DNA of 18,924 nucleotides, from contig JABUQX010021238.1 of NCBI GenBank assembly GCA_015478945.1, positions 1 to 18,924 on the forward strand. Reading direction: 5' to 3'. Position 1 is the stretch's first letter. Each line of letters starts with the position of its first letter. Under the pieces are notes generated by a model. The model made no database searches. It was given only the letters and a program-made list of their open reading frames with translations, and was not told the origin of the DNA. Position numbers and translations under genes: made by a program. Source of the stretch: Trachelipus rathkii (lineage: Eukaryota; Arthropoda; Malacostraca; Isopoda; Trachelipodidae). Shown piece by piece: positions 10,401-18,924 of this stretch.

Positions 10401-11290
10401 GTTCCGACCCCTTGCCTGCGGAAGATTGTGGAATGCAAGCTTCCGCTGCCTAGATGACCGCTGCCGAGATGACTACTTTCTGGAAGAAGCAAAAGGCATC
10501 ATTAACAGTCGGAAATCTTTTATTGAAAGGAGAAAGAGGGATAGCTGTGGCCTGATAAAAAGGAGGCCCACTCCGCTCGATCATAACGCCAGCTGGAAGT
10601 TGGGTATTTTGCATGGGCTGGAACAAAGCTCATTTTAATACTATTGGGTAATGATGCTGCCCGAAATAAAATAATGCAAAGCGGAACCAGGTATAAAAAC
10701 GATTCATAAGGGAATGGCAGCAAAAGGAAATATCATATGACAAGAAGAATGTGTGTATCTAAACGTTCATAGGTTGGGAGTCCTGTGTTAATGCATCCAG
10801 GAAAGGGGGTTAGAAGACTTTTAAGATCTTGGACTTAGATGAAGTAACAGAGTCCCCCATAAGGGGTGCGGAGGTTTGAAGTCCACCTAGTATATAACAA
10901 CCGAGCAGGTGAGCTTGTTTATAAAAGATCGCTCAGGTCGACCTTAGTAATAATTCACTACTCGGAGCTAATAGATTGAATCATATAGTGAAGTCGATGG
11001 ACGATCGTGATATTCTTGCGCTTTACTTGCATAAAGTTTTGGTGTTGGAGCAGGGACTGTGAATAAGGGGTAGAATTTCTGAATGATATTCCACGCCCCT
11101 CCCCTATCATTGTCACCTCTTTCTATAGAAGGTTAACGCGATTTATATTCAGATGGTTGAAAAAAGTCACGATATGATATAGCCGAAGTTCCTTGCAAAC
11201 ATATACACTTGGTGTACATAATGTTTATTAGTTGAACAAGTTCTTCGAAATAGAGTAATAGCCAAGCCATTCCATTTGGAAGGAAAGTTA
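7433..11290 (-). pseudogene. LINE ORF2 (AP endonuclease, RT, RNase H, CCHC), broken, right copy
   Basis: Domains in order on the minus strand. AP endonuclease starts near 11285 (QWNGL) with a DFN--HPLWGD-like motif at about 10887-10850. A linker follows with VWKVTPKISRR near 10200-10160. RT has GPDLISYIMLRHI (9892-9850), a degraded NYRPISL region (9723-9693), YDTT of motif A (9500-9452), the catalytic YVDD (9226-9215, in FSLYVDDL), then a LDDHLTYAPHIKTLK palm/thumb segment (about 8975-8925). RNase H begins at YDGSKTGNSV (8316-8287), includes an AEI-like word (8215-8205) and ends with WIPSHS-VTAHE (8013-7972). The C-terminus has a THITHSHYMLREPPPFCKFC-type motif (7710-7644). The length, about 1,286 codons, suits an endonuclease-RT-RNase H polyprotein. 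Multiple frameshifts and stops inactivate it. Confidence 0.88.
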
Positions 11291-11904
11291 GGTCATGGCT
11301 GATTATGAATATTATGATTGGTGGTCTTAGATGTACAATTGCTCTATGGACTGGGGGGAAGTTAGATGTGGGTTCAGTATTGTAGAGGTGAAGATTGAGA
11401 CGCTTGGGTCTCGGTCGAGAATTGGGAACAAAACCTGGGGGGAGAGGGTAGTCATTACGTCCAGAGATTTGTTTTTTAGGTTGTACATCTTTTAGGGAGA
11501 GTTTTTCAGATGTATTTGGTAAAGCTTCACCATAATGCGAGAAAGTTTGAATTCAACCCGAATCCAACTTATGTGGGTTTGGTTGGGTAATAGAAGAGCA
11601 TTCGTAATTGCTCATATTATATTGTGGACGGTATCGAGAATCCGCTTAGCGGCAAGCACGAATTCCGAGAAATGTGGGAGGGAACATAAGAGTTGTTTCC
11701 CATGGAAATGGGGAAAGGAAGGTGTATCCGGAAGGGTATTGTCTTTTGAGAATGTATTGGGGTTACGACATCGATTTCATATATGGATTCGATGATTGGA
11801 TGAGGCTCTGAATCTGGAATAATTTTTCAGTAACTTCATTCATGCGGGTGATTTTGGAAATTGGGCAGTTTGATTGGGAGAAATGGGGACCTCTGGGTCT
11901 ATCT

Positions 11905-13912
11905 TCATGCCTCCAAGAGACCAAAACGCTTAGAGCGTTTGCGACGTTTAGGTTGGACAGTTTTCCATTCCCTTTTCTCGGATAGTGCAGGAAGCAATTA
12001 GAAAGATAATGTTTATCGCATCATGCTCATTTGGGGACTGTATCCAGTCATCTTCTAGGGTAATAGAATGCCCTTAGATCGTAGCTGATAAAGGAAACTT
12101 CGGAGAGAAGAGTTATAGGAAGAATCAGAACTAAAACTGTCTTGTAGACTATTAAATGGTTGGTTGGTGAGTTGTTCATTACACGCTGGGGATGTTTGGT
12201 AAGTCGTTGAAGCTTTGCATTATCTGAGAAGTAACTATGGCGAGGTCTCTTCTGAGCTTGCAATTTTTTACATCTGGGGTTACGGTGTTTTTGTTTAAAA
12301 TTCCTGTTGCTGCTATATTTTAACTGAAAGAATCTCTTTAACTTGGGCGACTATTCTTTTCTGTGTTTTTGAAACATCTTTACCAGGGGTTTAAGTAATT
12401 ATGTGGGAGGCGATTTAAGGAAACTAAAGAGACCGTTCCCTTCTTCGCTATAAGTTTGGTGAACCAATTGTTTGGTGAGTATGGGAAGTGTGGTCTTGGC
12501 AGGGAGGTTTTTCCAAATTTTGTTTTGTATGAGCTACTTAGTTTCATTGCCTAGCTTGTTGAGAGTTAATATTCTTGTTAGCTTGTTGATGGCTTTTTGG
12601 AACGGAGATTGAATCGAAGGGCTGCGTTTTCTGTACTCCTTTGAGTAAGTTGGTAGTGGGCAGTACAAGGTAGACTGGTTGTGCAGTACTTGCCGAGTTT
12701 CAAGCTGGATTATTTACGAGAGGAGTTCTATTAGGATTGGGTTGTGTTGGCGGATTAAGCAAACGCGGAGGCCGTGGGGGCCAGCTGTAAATTGTGGCTA
12801 AGATCTGATTTTTGTTTGTCTGAATATTTTTTCAATTGTAGCTGCGTATAGCATCCTCTCCTGCTCATTTATAACTATAATTGTACATAGCTCCAAAACC
12901 TCTGTTCAAACAGGTAAGACGGGGATTTGAAGGAAGAAGCAACTGTGGGGTCCATTCACAGTTTCTGCAGTTAGGGTATTTTCACATGGAGTGTGATATA
13001 ATTCTCCGCATGATTGGGCATATGTCTTCCTGTCCCCACAGTATTTCGGGGATGACCAAACGTTGACATTTGAAGCAACGTCTGGGTCGAGGGATAAACG
13101 TGCGAACACTGTAACTTGTGAACCTTATTTTGACCTTTGTAGGTGGGGAATAAGGGTATTAAAGGGTCAGCAGTAAACGGGATTTGGTTTGTCAGGAGTT
13201 TCCCGGCGAAGGGGAAATCTATAAATGTTTTGTAACGGAAAATTTTTCTGTTGAGTTCTTACCACAATGACAGCTGTGTCTCGTCCTCTGTTCAATAACA
13301 ATAAATAGTGGCCTTTAGATTATTTCTTATTTCATCAGGAGTAAAAATAAGAGGAATATTTCCGCAAGAGACGTTAAGAATGACAGAATGGAACTTTGAT
13401 CTTCGGTTAGCAGCTTGTTACGAGAATGGACCGCATTCCTATCATGTGACTGGAGGTCTTCACTCCTAGGGCTTTTTTCAAAGTGCCCTACTGAGAGAAT
13501 GGTTCGTGCTCAGTAATAGAGTTTTGGCGGTACGTGATCGCAGTGATCGTGATACATCTGGGAATGAACAATTATCTGACATTCCTGGAGGGGGTGCAGC
13601 GAATGGAGTAAACGAATGAGTACGACTGTTACGGGAGGCAACCTTAACGGGATGCCCAGGGCCGTTAGGTGCACTTGGGGTGTTCGGGGTTTGCGGGTCG
13701 ACGAATCGATGAAAATTTTGCAAAGGACCCTCAGGTGTAGGAGAAGAAAGTACAGCATAGGTACCAGGTCTAGAAGTAGTAGGGCCCGTCGTAGGGTCAG
13801 GCAGGGAAGCTGACAGATGGTAATTATTGTTGTTGTTCGGCTCACCTTGGTTTAAATACGTTTTTCCTTTTAAGGACTTTTCCATATAAAAATTACCAAG
13901 CTTCGTCACCAT
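11905..13912 (-). pseudogene. LINE ORF1 (nucleic-acid-binding, Gag-like), broken, right copy
   Basis: The ATG (complement of 13910-13912) opens 144 uninterrupted codons. The N-terminal part starts MVTKLGNFYMEKSLKG, has an NNNNN run, then a Pro/Ser/Thr-rich, probably disordered stretch. Further on, frame fragments give the knuckle RPRRCFKCQ-FGHP-KYCG (13083-13036), a second Cys/His cluster and CNGPHS (near 12970-12935), the pattern of CCHC knuckles in Jockey/I ORF1 proteins. A basic KRRKRSKR tail is followed by TGA (complement of 11905-11907). This end is tentative, because the true stop may lie closer to ORF2. The protein would bind element RNA; indels and stops after the first 144 codons mean it is not made as written. 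Confidence 0.78.
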
Positions 13913-14697
13913 GAATGAGCACTATAGCAATAAAGCAATTAGGACAAAATAGCAGAAATAACAGGATGGGCTTGAAAGGCGTATATTTCATAAATAAGGG
14001 TAATCCTTCTCTCCACAGCAGGTCACAGTCCAGAGACCTCACACAGACCACCGGACCCCACTCCGTAGGAATGGTCTTGGATTGCCTCGGAAGATCCCTC
14101 TCCAGAAACTTTACGTGGGGTCCCACCCGTAGTACCACACGGCCCTATAGTTCGCGCAATATTCGAGATTCAATACACCTAAAGTTGCAGAACAGCGCCG
14201 CTCCATGAGTGGTTAGCAAACGGTTCGGGTCCCTACAATTGGCGGCCGGTCAAAGGTGAGCTAAAATGACCGGTTTTCAACGGTACCCTTATCCACAGGG
14301 GAGGAAGTGTGGGTGAACTGAAAAACCCATGCGAGAAAAGGCACCGGAAAGCCCAAGGGGCTGTGATGGGAAAAGGGGAGGGCAACCTTGCATAAATACA
14401 AATAATTAATTAAAGGGACTTATGGGTGGGAATTCCAAAAAATTGAAACTGTGATAAAGAAGGTGGATTGAAAGAATGGAAAATTTATGAAAAATGAGGA
14501 AAAAAGTAAGGTTGAAAGGAAAGTGCATGGCTGTTAAATGCTAATGCCACGAATGCATAACAAATGCAGATCATACACGTGCTGGGGGTGCGGAGGTTCA
14601 CGACAATTAGGACCCATCTCATTGGTTCTCACAGCTATGCTATGCCCAAGTTAACAAGAACATAACACCACTATGAGAATCAAATACACCCTTCCGG
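13913..14697 (-). other. 5' leader of the right LINE
   Basis: Non-coding DNA upstream of the ORF1 ATG. The inner part (13913-14430) aligns with the left copy's leader. The outer 267 bases (14431-14697) have no match in the left copy, but are assigned to the element because the target-site duplication sits beyond them at 14700. No TATA box or initiator is evident; an internal promoter is expected from what is known of the group. Confidence 0.6.
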
Positions 14698-14699
14698 GC

Positions 14700-14711
14700 T
14701 GTGTGTGGTAT
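14700..14711 (+). repeat. target-site duplication of the right LINE, right side
   Basis: tgtgtgtggtat, identical to 7186-7197, and followed here by tgaagtcg, which would be the original continuation of the pre-insertion site. The TG-rich composition raises the chance-match risk somewhat, but the first copy abuts the A tail exactly. Confidence 0.7.
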
Positions 14712-14712
14712 T

Positions 14713-14994
14713 GAAGTCGTCTTTCTCGCGATTGCTGTCAGTTATTATTCTGAGCATTGACTTGACTTGACTTAAATGTCGTGGTGACTATGGATAAAAG
14801 GAAATATCAATTTTTCAACTATAACAGACTAAACTGTCTTTGTGTCTTTGGGAACTTTTAGACGTTAAAACACTCAATAAAGCAGAGAATATTCTCATTA
14901 CAAAGAACAAGAAGTAACCACTGCGTGCTCTAAATCACATTGAAAAGTAAGTGTTTCATTAGATTCATGAGTTGTAATTGCGTGTTCTGATCTA

Positions 14995-14996
<2 letters not shown>
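14713..14996. other. unique flanking DNA, no gene recognised
   Basis: Contains a short TGACT repeat near 14759-14771 and an AATAAA word near 14876, but no sustained open frame. It does not read as a continuation of the left copy's reverse transcriptase, so the left copy was already truncated before the right copy inserted, if the nested model is right. Confidence 0.55.
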
Positions 14997-15071
<75 letters not shown>

Positions 15072-15176
15072 GTATAATATATATATATATATATATATAT
15101 AAATATATATTATATATATATATATAATATATATATATAATATATATATATTATATATATAATATATATATATATT
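14997..15176. repeat. (ATT)n then (AT)n microsatellite
   Basis: About eleven ATT units (to about 15029) pass directly into long alternating AT with single-base interruptions. Confidence 0.93.
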
Positions 15177-15180
15177 TAAA

Positions 15181-15381
15181 ACTCTACATTTTAACGTGCT
15201 TTTATCACTCTTTCAGAGGTAACACGGGGGACTTACAGATAATCGAACTTTTAAGGCAGCTATCTCGAAACCAGCGCCACCAAATTCAATCAGTCGAGTT
15301 TAATCTCGCCCCAGGTAGATAAAACTCCAACTGTTACGCGGAGAAAATTGAACCAGCGTCCTCTCGTATGAGAGTCGGCAT
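15181..15381 (-). mobile_element. SINE-like repeat, probably tRNA-derived and 5'-truncated
   Basis: A non-AT island bounded on both sides by (AT)n. On the minus strand it begins with a small hairpin (ctctc-atac-gagag). This is followed by ggttcaatttt (complement of 15344-15354), which resembles a degenerate RNA polymerase III box B (GGTTCGANTCC), placed as in the 3' half of a tRNA. It then runs about 150 bases and ends aaaagcacgttaaaatgtag. A related 3' tail recurs at 15623-15655. No box A is visible because the 5' side is replaced by AT repeat. The SINE call rests on the box-B-like word and the recurring tail. Confidence 0.5.
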
Positions 15382-15504
15382 AGTATATATATTATAATAT
15401 ATATATATATATATTATATATATATATATACTTATATATAATATATAGTTATTATATAATATATATAATATATATAGTATATTATATTTATGTCTTTGTA
15501 TATG

Positions 15505-15574
<70 letters not shown>

Positions 15575-15622
15575 TATACTATATATTTTTATTTATCTTT
15601 TATATATATATATAATTAATAT
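15382..15622. repeat. (AT)n microsatellite
   Basis: Long alternating AT, with one uninterrupted run of roughly 60-70 bases near 15507-15571. A short TTTATTTATC interruption occurs near 15585-15600. Confidence 0.94.
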
Positions 15623-15655
15623 GACTCTGGAAGAGGAAGTAGAAGCACGTTAAAA
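15623..15655 (+). mobile_element. second copy of the SINE-like 3' tail
   Basis: ctctggaagaggaagtag followed by aagcacgttaaaa closely matches the minus-strand end of the 15181-15381 repeat (ctctgaaagagtgata, then aagcacgttaaaa). It lies in the opposite orientation and is surrounded by AT repeat. It is likely the 3' remnant of another member of the same short repeat family. Confidence 0.5.
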
Positions 15656-15702
15656 GTATTATATAGTTATATATTATAAGTATAATATATATATAATATA
15701 TA

Positions 15703-15761
<59 letters not shown>

Positions 15762-15878
15762 ATATATATATATAATATATATATATATAATATATATAGT
15801 AATATATATGTATATATATAGATTATATATAATATATATAATATATATATATATAATATATAAATTATATATATGTAG

Positions 15879-15914
<36 letters not shown>
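15656..15914. repeat. (AT)n microsatellite
   Basis: Alternating AT with scattered single-base interruptions, ending before cctcggcc at 15915. Confidence 0.94.
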
Positions 15915-16833
15915 CCTCGGCCATTTATTTTTAATGTCCGATTATATTGAATAAAAGAATAATTTTATAATTATTCTTTTAATTTAAAAAAAAATAAAAA
16001 ATTTACACTCCTGCCCCAAATCTTATCTCCACTGACTTTTATCACCAGAATTTTTAAACCCATAAAAGGGTAACACTCAACTTCTCCCAATCTTCCACGA
16101 GAAGCCCGAAACTTTTCCACCGGTTCATTTTTGGGTACACATTTATCTGGTGATGTTCTATAACCGAGAGGCTTTTCTCCTTCCTATTTCTTGGTAAGAA
16201 TTTCGTTTTTTTTTATGAATTAAACCATTTTCGCTATGTTTATTATTAAGAATATTATTATTTTTTTTTCATACAATTTAGCTACAGATAACGCATGCAT
16301 AATTTTAAATTTATTTGAATAAAACAGCCTTCGTTAATTGAAAACCTGGGCCTACCGCCAAACACGTTTTATTGTATTGCGCTTACTTATCTTTAAGAAA
16401 TCTCATGTGATTTTTTTTTCAAATAACTATCGTTATTATATAAATTATCATTTTTATTATGGCTAGAAAACTTTAAATCAAAATTTTGATTTTTTTTAAG
16501 ATGTAAGAAAATGAGATAAAATCGTGAGAAAATGCCTGTACAGATATCTTAAATAACTCGTTCGTTAGAAGTATTTTTACTCGCCATGTGCTATGATTAA
16601 TATTTTCAAATTTGTAAAAATTTTAAATTTTCTTAGCTGTAATTGCAAATTTGGAAAATTTAGGTAGCTTATTTTCTTTTAAGGAATTTTAACCGTTATT
16701 TTTTTTTTGCCATTTGCATCATTAATGTTTTAGTGTTTTTATGATGGATAACAAAATAGTATAGAACCAGGCTACTAAGCTTTAAGGTTATTACGTAAAT
16801 TTCGCCGAAACTACAAATATTATTTGGAATAAG
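15915..16833. other. AT-rich DNA, no gene recognised
   Basis: About 900 bases with stops in all frames and several T8-T10 runs. A stretch at about 16325-16380 (cag-cttcgtt then cacgtttta) weakly resembles part of the dispersed repeat described at 16834 and 17245. Nothing else is recognisable. Confidence 0.55.
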
Positions 16834-16942
16834 GTAGGCCTACGTAGAAAATGCATGGTAAAAATTATTATCGCAATTATATTTTAAGCCTAATCAGTCT
16901 TCGTTCTCTGTTCAAAATAGCGCATCCAATAAGCTCGTTTTA
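16834..16942 (+). repeat. diverged direct repeat, copy A
   Basis: Starts gtaggcctacgtagaaa, contains tta-ttatcgc-att, then cagtcttc, gttcaaaat, gcgc-tcc-ataagc and cgtttt. The same ordered words recur at 17245-17373 in the same orientation. This is unlikely to be chance, although each block is short and the region is AT-rich. The family is not recognised. Confidence 0.7.
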
Positions 16943-17244
16943 TTATGGTATTCTTTTATAAGTTAAATAGTCATGATTTAATTTTAAAACGTAATTTTAG
17001 CCTCTATTACACTAAGGACCCAGTCCCCCCTAACCACGAGGGACCTAATTATTGAGCCTACCTTAATTATCATACGTTTCATAGAAATAGCCTACTTGCT
17101 TCCTTTCTAATTAGAGTATATTTTTGTATAAGATTTTTTTTTGTTTTTGATAGCGCTGTGTAATTTTTAACAAACTTTTGGCCCTTATTGTAGATTTGAG
17201 ACTGGGCCACCGATCAGGACCACATGTTCATATTTTAATTTAAT
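16943..17244. other. spacer between the direct repeats, nothing recognised
   Basis: AT-rich sequence with a small GC-richer patch (cccagtcccccc near 17020) and no coding potential. Confidence 0.55.
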
Positions 17245-17373
17245 GTAGGCCTGCATAGAAACGCAAGGTCTGGCGCGTGTAAAAGGTTATTATCGCCATT
17301 CTTATAATTTTTTAAAAAGCATGTTCAGTCTTCATTTTTAGTTCAAAATTGCGCCTCCGATAAGCGCGTTTTG
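17245..17373 (+). repeat. diverged direct repeat, copy B
   Basis: Starts gtaggcctgcatagaaa and carries ggttattatcgccatt, cagtcttcat, gttcaaaattgcgcctccg and ataagcgcgtttt, matching copy A at 16834-16942 in order and orientation. It has an extra 15-20 bases after the first block. Confidence 0.7.
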
Positions 17374-17445
17374 TTTCAACCGGATCTATGCATTGTAAAT
17401 AACTTCAACCAAATTTTGCTGTGATTTTTATCATTTTACCAATAC

Positions 17446-17526
17446 TATTATTATTTTTATAAGTTTATTTAAAATGCTACCGAGTATTATTATTATTTTT
17501 ATAAGTTTATTTAAAATGCTACCGAG
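17446..17526 (+). repeat. tandem duplication, 39 and 42 bp units
   Basis: Unit 1 (17446-17484) and unit 2 (17485-17526) are identical across their shared sequence, from the ATT run through aagtttatttaaaatgctac to cgag. They differ only by one ATT triplet in the leading run. Identity implies a recent duplication. Confidence 0.95.
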
Positions 17527-17668
17527 GTAAAAGAAACTAAATTATTCCTATTCAATTTTTTTCATGAATAAATTTAAGAGCCAATTAAAACTCATACAAT
17601 TTAAATCTCGGGATGTTACTACCATGCACAAATTTTTCATCAACCTAATATAGAAAGTAGAGCTAACG

Positions 17669-17680
17669 AGAAAAAAAAAC

Positions 17681-17711
<31 letters not shown>

Positions 17712-17721
17712 AAAAAAAAAA
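17669..17721 (+). repeat. poly(A) with few interruptions
   Basis: A-rich tract of about 50 bases interrupted by a single c and g. No retroelement body is recognisable just upstream, so I do not call it a retroposon tail. Confidence 0.85.
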
Positions 17722-17796
17722 TATATTGGCGAAAAACTAATTGGCTAAACTTAAAATCCTTCGATATGGATTAGTATCGTCATTTGCATCTTAAGA

Positions 17797-17829
17797 TCAT
17801 TATTATTATTTTTATTGTAATTATTATTA

Positions 17830-17866
<37 letters not shown>

Positions 17867-17897
17867 GTTATTATTTTTATTATTATTATTTTTAGGT
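17797..17897. repeat. (ATT)n microsatellite
   Basis: Repeated TTA/ATT units with two TAG interruptions and some T-run expansions. Confidence 0.92.
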
Positions 17898-17938
17898 ATT
17901 ATGTTACCATTTAGAATCTAAAAATCATGATTTAGGGA

Positions 17939-17956
17939 CTCTCTCTCTCTCTCTCT
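17939..17956. repeat. (CT)9 microsatellite
   Basis: Nine perfect CT units. Confidence 0.95.
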
Positions 17957-18480
17957 AGTTTGTACATTTTTGGACACAATTTTTTTTTTTTTTAGTTTTG
18001 CTATTATAATTTTATTACTATTATAATTATTATTATTAGTATATCATTATTTGCAGTAGTATTTTTATCTGTTTCACCACAATTAGTAGGCAGCAGTTTT
18101 ATTAAGCTAAAATATATTGTACTGTATTGGATAATTATCTATTTTTATAAGATATTCTTCGGACTAGCCAAAACATTGGATATTGATTACTTAGTAGTAG
18201 TTTTATCAAGTTTTATTTGTAAATCTTTTGGTTCAAATTATAACTTTATTATCAGGTTTTCAGCACTTGTGTAAAAGTACAGATTTTTAAACAAATGGGT
18301 TGTCGGGTAGTTTTCATTTCAGGCAAATTTATTCCGAGTACTTTCAGTAGTAAATTTATATATTAAAAATTTTAATTTTTGACTCTTACTTCAACTTTTA
18401 CTTATTTTTGCTTTATATACTTAGGAAAATTTAACAAAATTAATATAGTTTAAGTTTAAGGGCAAGATCCAATTTTGGGC
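17957..18480. other. AT-rich DNA, no gene recognised
   Basis: Contains a T14 run near 17979-17993 and AT-rich unique sequence. There is no open frame of note and no recognised element. Confidence 0.55.
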
Positions 18481-18507
18481 TGGGGCTGATCCCCATTTTC
18501 AGCCCCA
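18481..18507. repeat. perfect 9-bp-stem inverted repeat
   Basis: tggggctga (18481-18489), a 9-base spacer, then tcagcccca (18499-18507), an exact reverse complement. It is GC-rich in an AT-rich setting, so the hairpin would be fairly stable. No role is known. Confidence 0.8.
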
Positions 18508-18924
18508 CCTAAAAATGGACATAAAATTCGGAATTTTCAGCCGATTTTGACTATTTAAACACCAAATTGTAGCTTTTTTTGCCCTCCAAAACGGTGTTTT
18601 CCGGTGTTTTTCTGTGTCTGTGGTCATTCTTTCAGAATTTTCAATTTTTTCAAAACCCATGTTTTTGAAATTCTTAGCATCAACTACTAAACATTTTTCG
18701 AAATGGCTTCAAACTTGAAATATGCATAGATAGGTCCATTACCTACAATAGTACAGAAGTACTTTTTCGATTTTTTGAGTTTTGTGCTCAGCGTTGTCCA
18801 ATTTCCAAACCCACTTTTTTTTTTGATTTTGAAATGAAAAATTGCGATAATTTTTTTTCTGTTCTAAGGCGAAGTGGATGAAATTGTTCAGGGCCATTTA
18901 TAGTCGTGGGCATATGCACATTGT
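18508..18924. other. right end of window, nothing recognised
   Basis: Slightly more GC-rich than the preceding 2 kb, with short homopolymer T runs. Frames on both strands are broken by stops. It may be part of a larger dispersed repeat that continues beyond the window, but this cannot be tested from the window alone. Confidence 0.5.

Larger units (their letters stand above)
7197..14697 (-). mobile_element. I/Jockey-group LINE, right copy, near full length with A tail
   Basis: Reading the minus strand from 14697 to 7197: leader (14697-13913), ORF1 (13912 to about 11905), inter-ORF region, ORF2 (about 11290-7433) with endonuclease, RT, RNase H and a CCHC-like C-terminus, 3' UTR (7432-7210) and A13 tail (complement of 7197-7209). 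The flanking word tgtgtgtggtat at 7186-7197 and 14700-14711 fits a target-site duplication. Presence of RNase H favours the I clade and relatives (I, Nimb, Ingi) over classical Jockey elements, which usually lack it. About 7.5 kb is long for the group. All ORFs contain indels and stops, so the copy is not coding-competent as sequenced. Confidence 0.9.

Noticed and set aside
10268..10638. Plus-strand open frames of 61-88 codons
   Set aside because: They are antisense to the endonuclease-RT linker of the right copy's ORF2.
2136..14430. Inverted repeat as a simple fold-back sequencing or assembly artefact
   Set aside because: A fold-back read should give symmetrical flanks and almost no spacer. 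Here the 5' extremities differ, the spacer is 2.2 kb, one arm lacks the 3' half and the other has its own A tail and target-site duplication. I could not exclude more complex misassembly.
2136..14697. Twin-priming inversion within a single LINE insertion
   Set aside because: Twin priming places the A tail at the outer end of the joint structure and does not duplicate the 5' half. Here the A tail is internal, between the two copies, and the 5' half is present twice.
15181..15381. Functional tRNA gene
   Set aside because: Only a degenerate box-B-like word and one short hairpin are present; no cloverleaf, box A or acceptor stem can be drawn.
17669..17721. Poly(A) as the tail of a retrogene or LINE
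   Set aside because: No retroelement or processed coding sequence is recognisable upstream, and no target-site duplication is visible.
1..18924. A novel defence, toxin-antitoxin, CRISPR or operon-like system
   Set aside because: No intact ORF cluster, direct-repeat/spacer array or bacterial gene signal is present. The window is eukaryotic repeat DNA, and its recognisable coding content is retrotransposon-derived.

Overview
This window looks like non-coding, repeat-dominated genomic DNA from an animal, most likely a marine invertebrate. A decapod crustacean is my best guess, because of very long (AT)n and (ATT)n tracts, frequent 'taggcctac'-type words, an I/Jockey-group LINE and a SINE-like repeat. 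I find no intact host gene, no bacterial operon, no CRISPR array and no confident tRNA or rRNA gene. Taxonomy is inference only.

Left flank (1-2135): AT-rich DNA with a 25-bp minisatellite (186-491), several (AT)n blocks, two short islands that resemble hAT transposon ends (768-803 and 1850-1911), and a GC-rich island (2032-2135).

Core (2136-14697): two copies of one non-LTR retrotransposon family in tail-to-tail opposite orientation. The right copy (minus strand, 14697 to 7197, about 7.5 kb) has a 5' leader, ORF1 with a CCHC-type knuckle, and an ORF2 carrying AP endonuclease, reverse transcriptase (YVDD), RNase H and a C-terminal CCHC-like motif. It ends in a 3' UTR and an A13 tail. A shared 12-base word on both sides (7186-7197 and 14700-14711) is a likely target-site duplication. 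The left copy (plus strand, 2136 to about 7163) carries the same 5' half but stops inside the reverse transcriptase. Every ORF is broken by indels and stops, at different places in the two copies, so neither copy can encode a working product as written. Genuine decay and unpolished long-read errors cannot be told apart here.

Right flank (14713-18924): a short unique stretch; (ATT)n/(AT)n; a minus-strand SINE-like repeat with a box-B-like word (15181-15381); a second copy of its 3' tail on the plus strand; further (AT)n; then about 3 kb of AT-rich DNA with a diverged dispersed repeat, a 39/42-bp tandem duplication, poly(A), (ATT)n, (CT)n and a 9-bp-stem hairpin.

The feature most worth checking is the roughly 5-kb inverted repeat made by the two LINE copies, together with the nested insertion history implied by the A tail and the target-site duplication.
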